From Arthrobacter sp. YN (lineage in GTDB: Bacteria > Actinomycetota > Actinomycetes > Actinomycetales > Micrococcaceae): 64,000 bases of DNA. Shown here piece after piece: positions 63,871 through 64,000 of this stretch. The notes under the pieces are model-generated. The model had not been told where the DNA came from. It saw only the letters and a list, made by a program, of their open reading frames with translations, and made no database searches. Both the position numbers and the translations under genes were made by a program. The stretch covers positions 496,001 to 560,000 of the forward strand of contig NZ_CP022436.1 of assembly GCF_002224285.1 (NCBI RefSeq). Direction: 5' to 3'. Each line of letters begins with the position of its first letter. The stretch's first letter is position 1.

Positions 63871-63933
63871 TGGAACATGTAAGCAAGCTCACACGATAGA
63901 GTCAAGTAGTAAATCGAGTTGAGGAGCAGCAAG

Positions 63934-64000
63934 TTGACAACGATGTCTAATCGTTACCAGTCCGACTCCGGACGCAAGCGCCCCACCATGAAAAATGTTG
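63934..64000 (+). CDS. LacI-family regulator (5' end only)
   Basis: The frame opens with TTG at 63934, 7 bases after GAGGAG, or with ATG at 63943; it runs off the window after 22 codons. The residues MSNRYQSDSGRKRPTMKNV match the start of LacI proteins, where the Met-Lys-x-Val precedes the helix-turn-helix. It is divergent from the sugar ABC operon, so it is its likely repressor. Only the first residues are visible. Confidence 0.75.
   Translation, partial: MTTMSNRYQSDSGRKRPTMKNV
63935..63948. promoter_or_regulatory. Second LacI-type operator copy
   Basis: TGACAACGATGTCT matches the operator at 63857-63870 at 12 of 14 positions and overlaps the start of the LacI gene. It would allow autoregulation, and looping with the first site. 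Confidence 0.55.

Overview
The window looks like a chromosomal segment of a high-GC actinobacterium of the Micrococcaceae, most likely Arthrobacter or Paenarthrobacter. This rests on two proteins. The 830-residue dimethylglycine oxidase and the choline oxidase (His99, Glu312, His351, His466 and Asn510 all at the same positions) resemble, from memory, the Arthrobacter globiformis enzymes very closely. A DUF222/HNH protein and strong AGGAGG-type ribosome binding sites fit the same assignment.

Region 1 (1-4.0 kb) holds a NarL-type two-component pair cut by the window edge, a membrane acyltransferase and a fasciclin-domain lipoprotein closed by a 15-bp terminator hairpin. Region 2 (4.0-23.7 kb) is the core of the window: a glycine betaine catabolic locus. 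On the minus strand lie purU, dimethylglycine oxidase, fchA, folD, a formate dehydrogenase-like molybdoenzyme, formaldehyde dehydrogenase, a MoeA homologue, an IclR regulator, a BCCT betaine transporter and a small Cys/His protein. On the plus strand lie a GntR regulator, an orphan pdxS, a 72-residue Sm-like protein, and gbcA-gbcB divergent from a LysR regulator. Together they would import betaine, demethylate it to dimethylglycine and sarcosine, and carry the methyl groups as formaldehyde or methylene-THF to formate and CO2. Sarcosine oxidase and glyA are not in the window.

Region 3 (23.7-28 kb) has a glycogen-debranching-like enzyme, a primase-C-terminus-like orphan and a photolyase. Region 4 (28.1-32.5 kb) is a valine-degradation operon (mmsA, 3-hydroxyisobutyryl-CoA hydrolase, mmsB, enoyl-CoA hydratase). 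Region 5 (32.5-41.2 kb) is mixed: small membrane protein, RibD-like reductase, TenA, universal stress protein, XRE and WYL regulators, NmrA-like protein, MFS pump, HNH protein, MarR. Region 6 (41.2-44.3 kb) pairs an acyl-CoA synthetase with a divergent acyl-CoA dehydrogenase.

Region 7 (44.3-49.3 kb) is the choline-to-betaine operon betB-codA-permease, preceded by two TGAACA-type dyads. It feeds region 2. Region 8 (49.3-56.6 kb) holds a lipoprotein, a membrane-anchored molybdenum oxidoreductase, a LysE exporter, a methyltransferase and a DinB protein, plus three broken genes (TipAS-like, HAD hydrolase, GNAT-like), which suggests a decaying accessory stretch. Region 9 (56.6-64 kb) has a secreted protein with five 270-bp repeats and a fructose-type ABC transporter plus sugar kinase operon, divergent from a LacI regulator with clear operators.

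The most interesting observations are these. FolD lacks the lysine needed for cyclohydrolase activity and is coupled to FchA. A GATATAT-type motif recurs at four promoters of the betaine locus. An orphan PdxS and an Sm-like protein sit inside that locus. No CRISPR array, rRNA, tRNA, insertion sequence or integrase was recognised.
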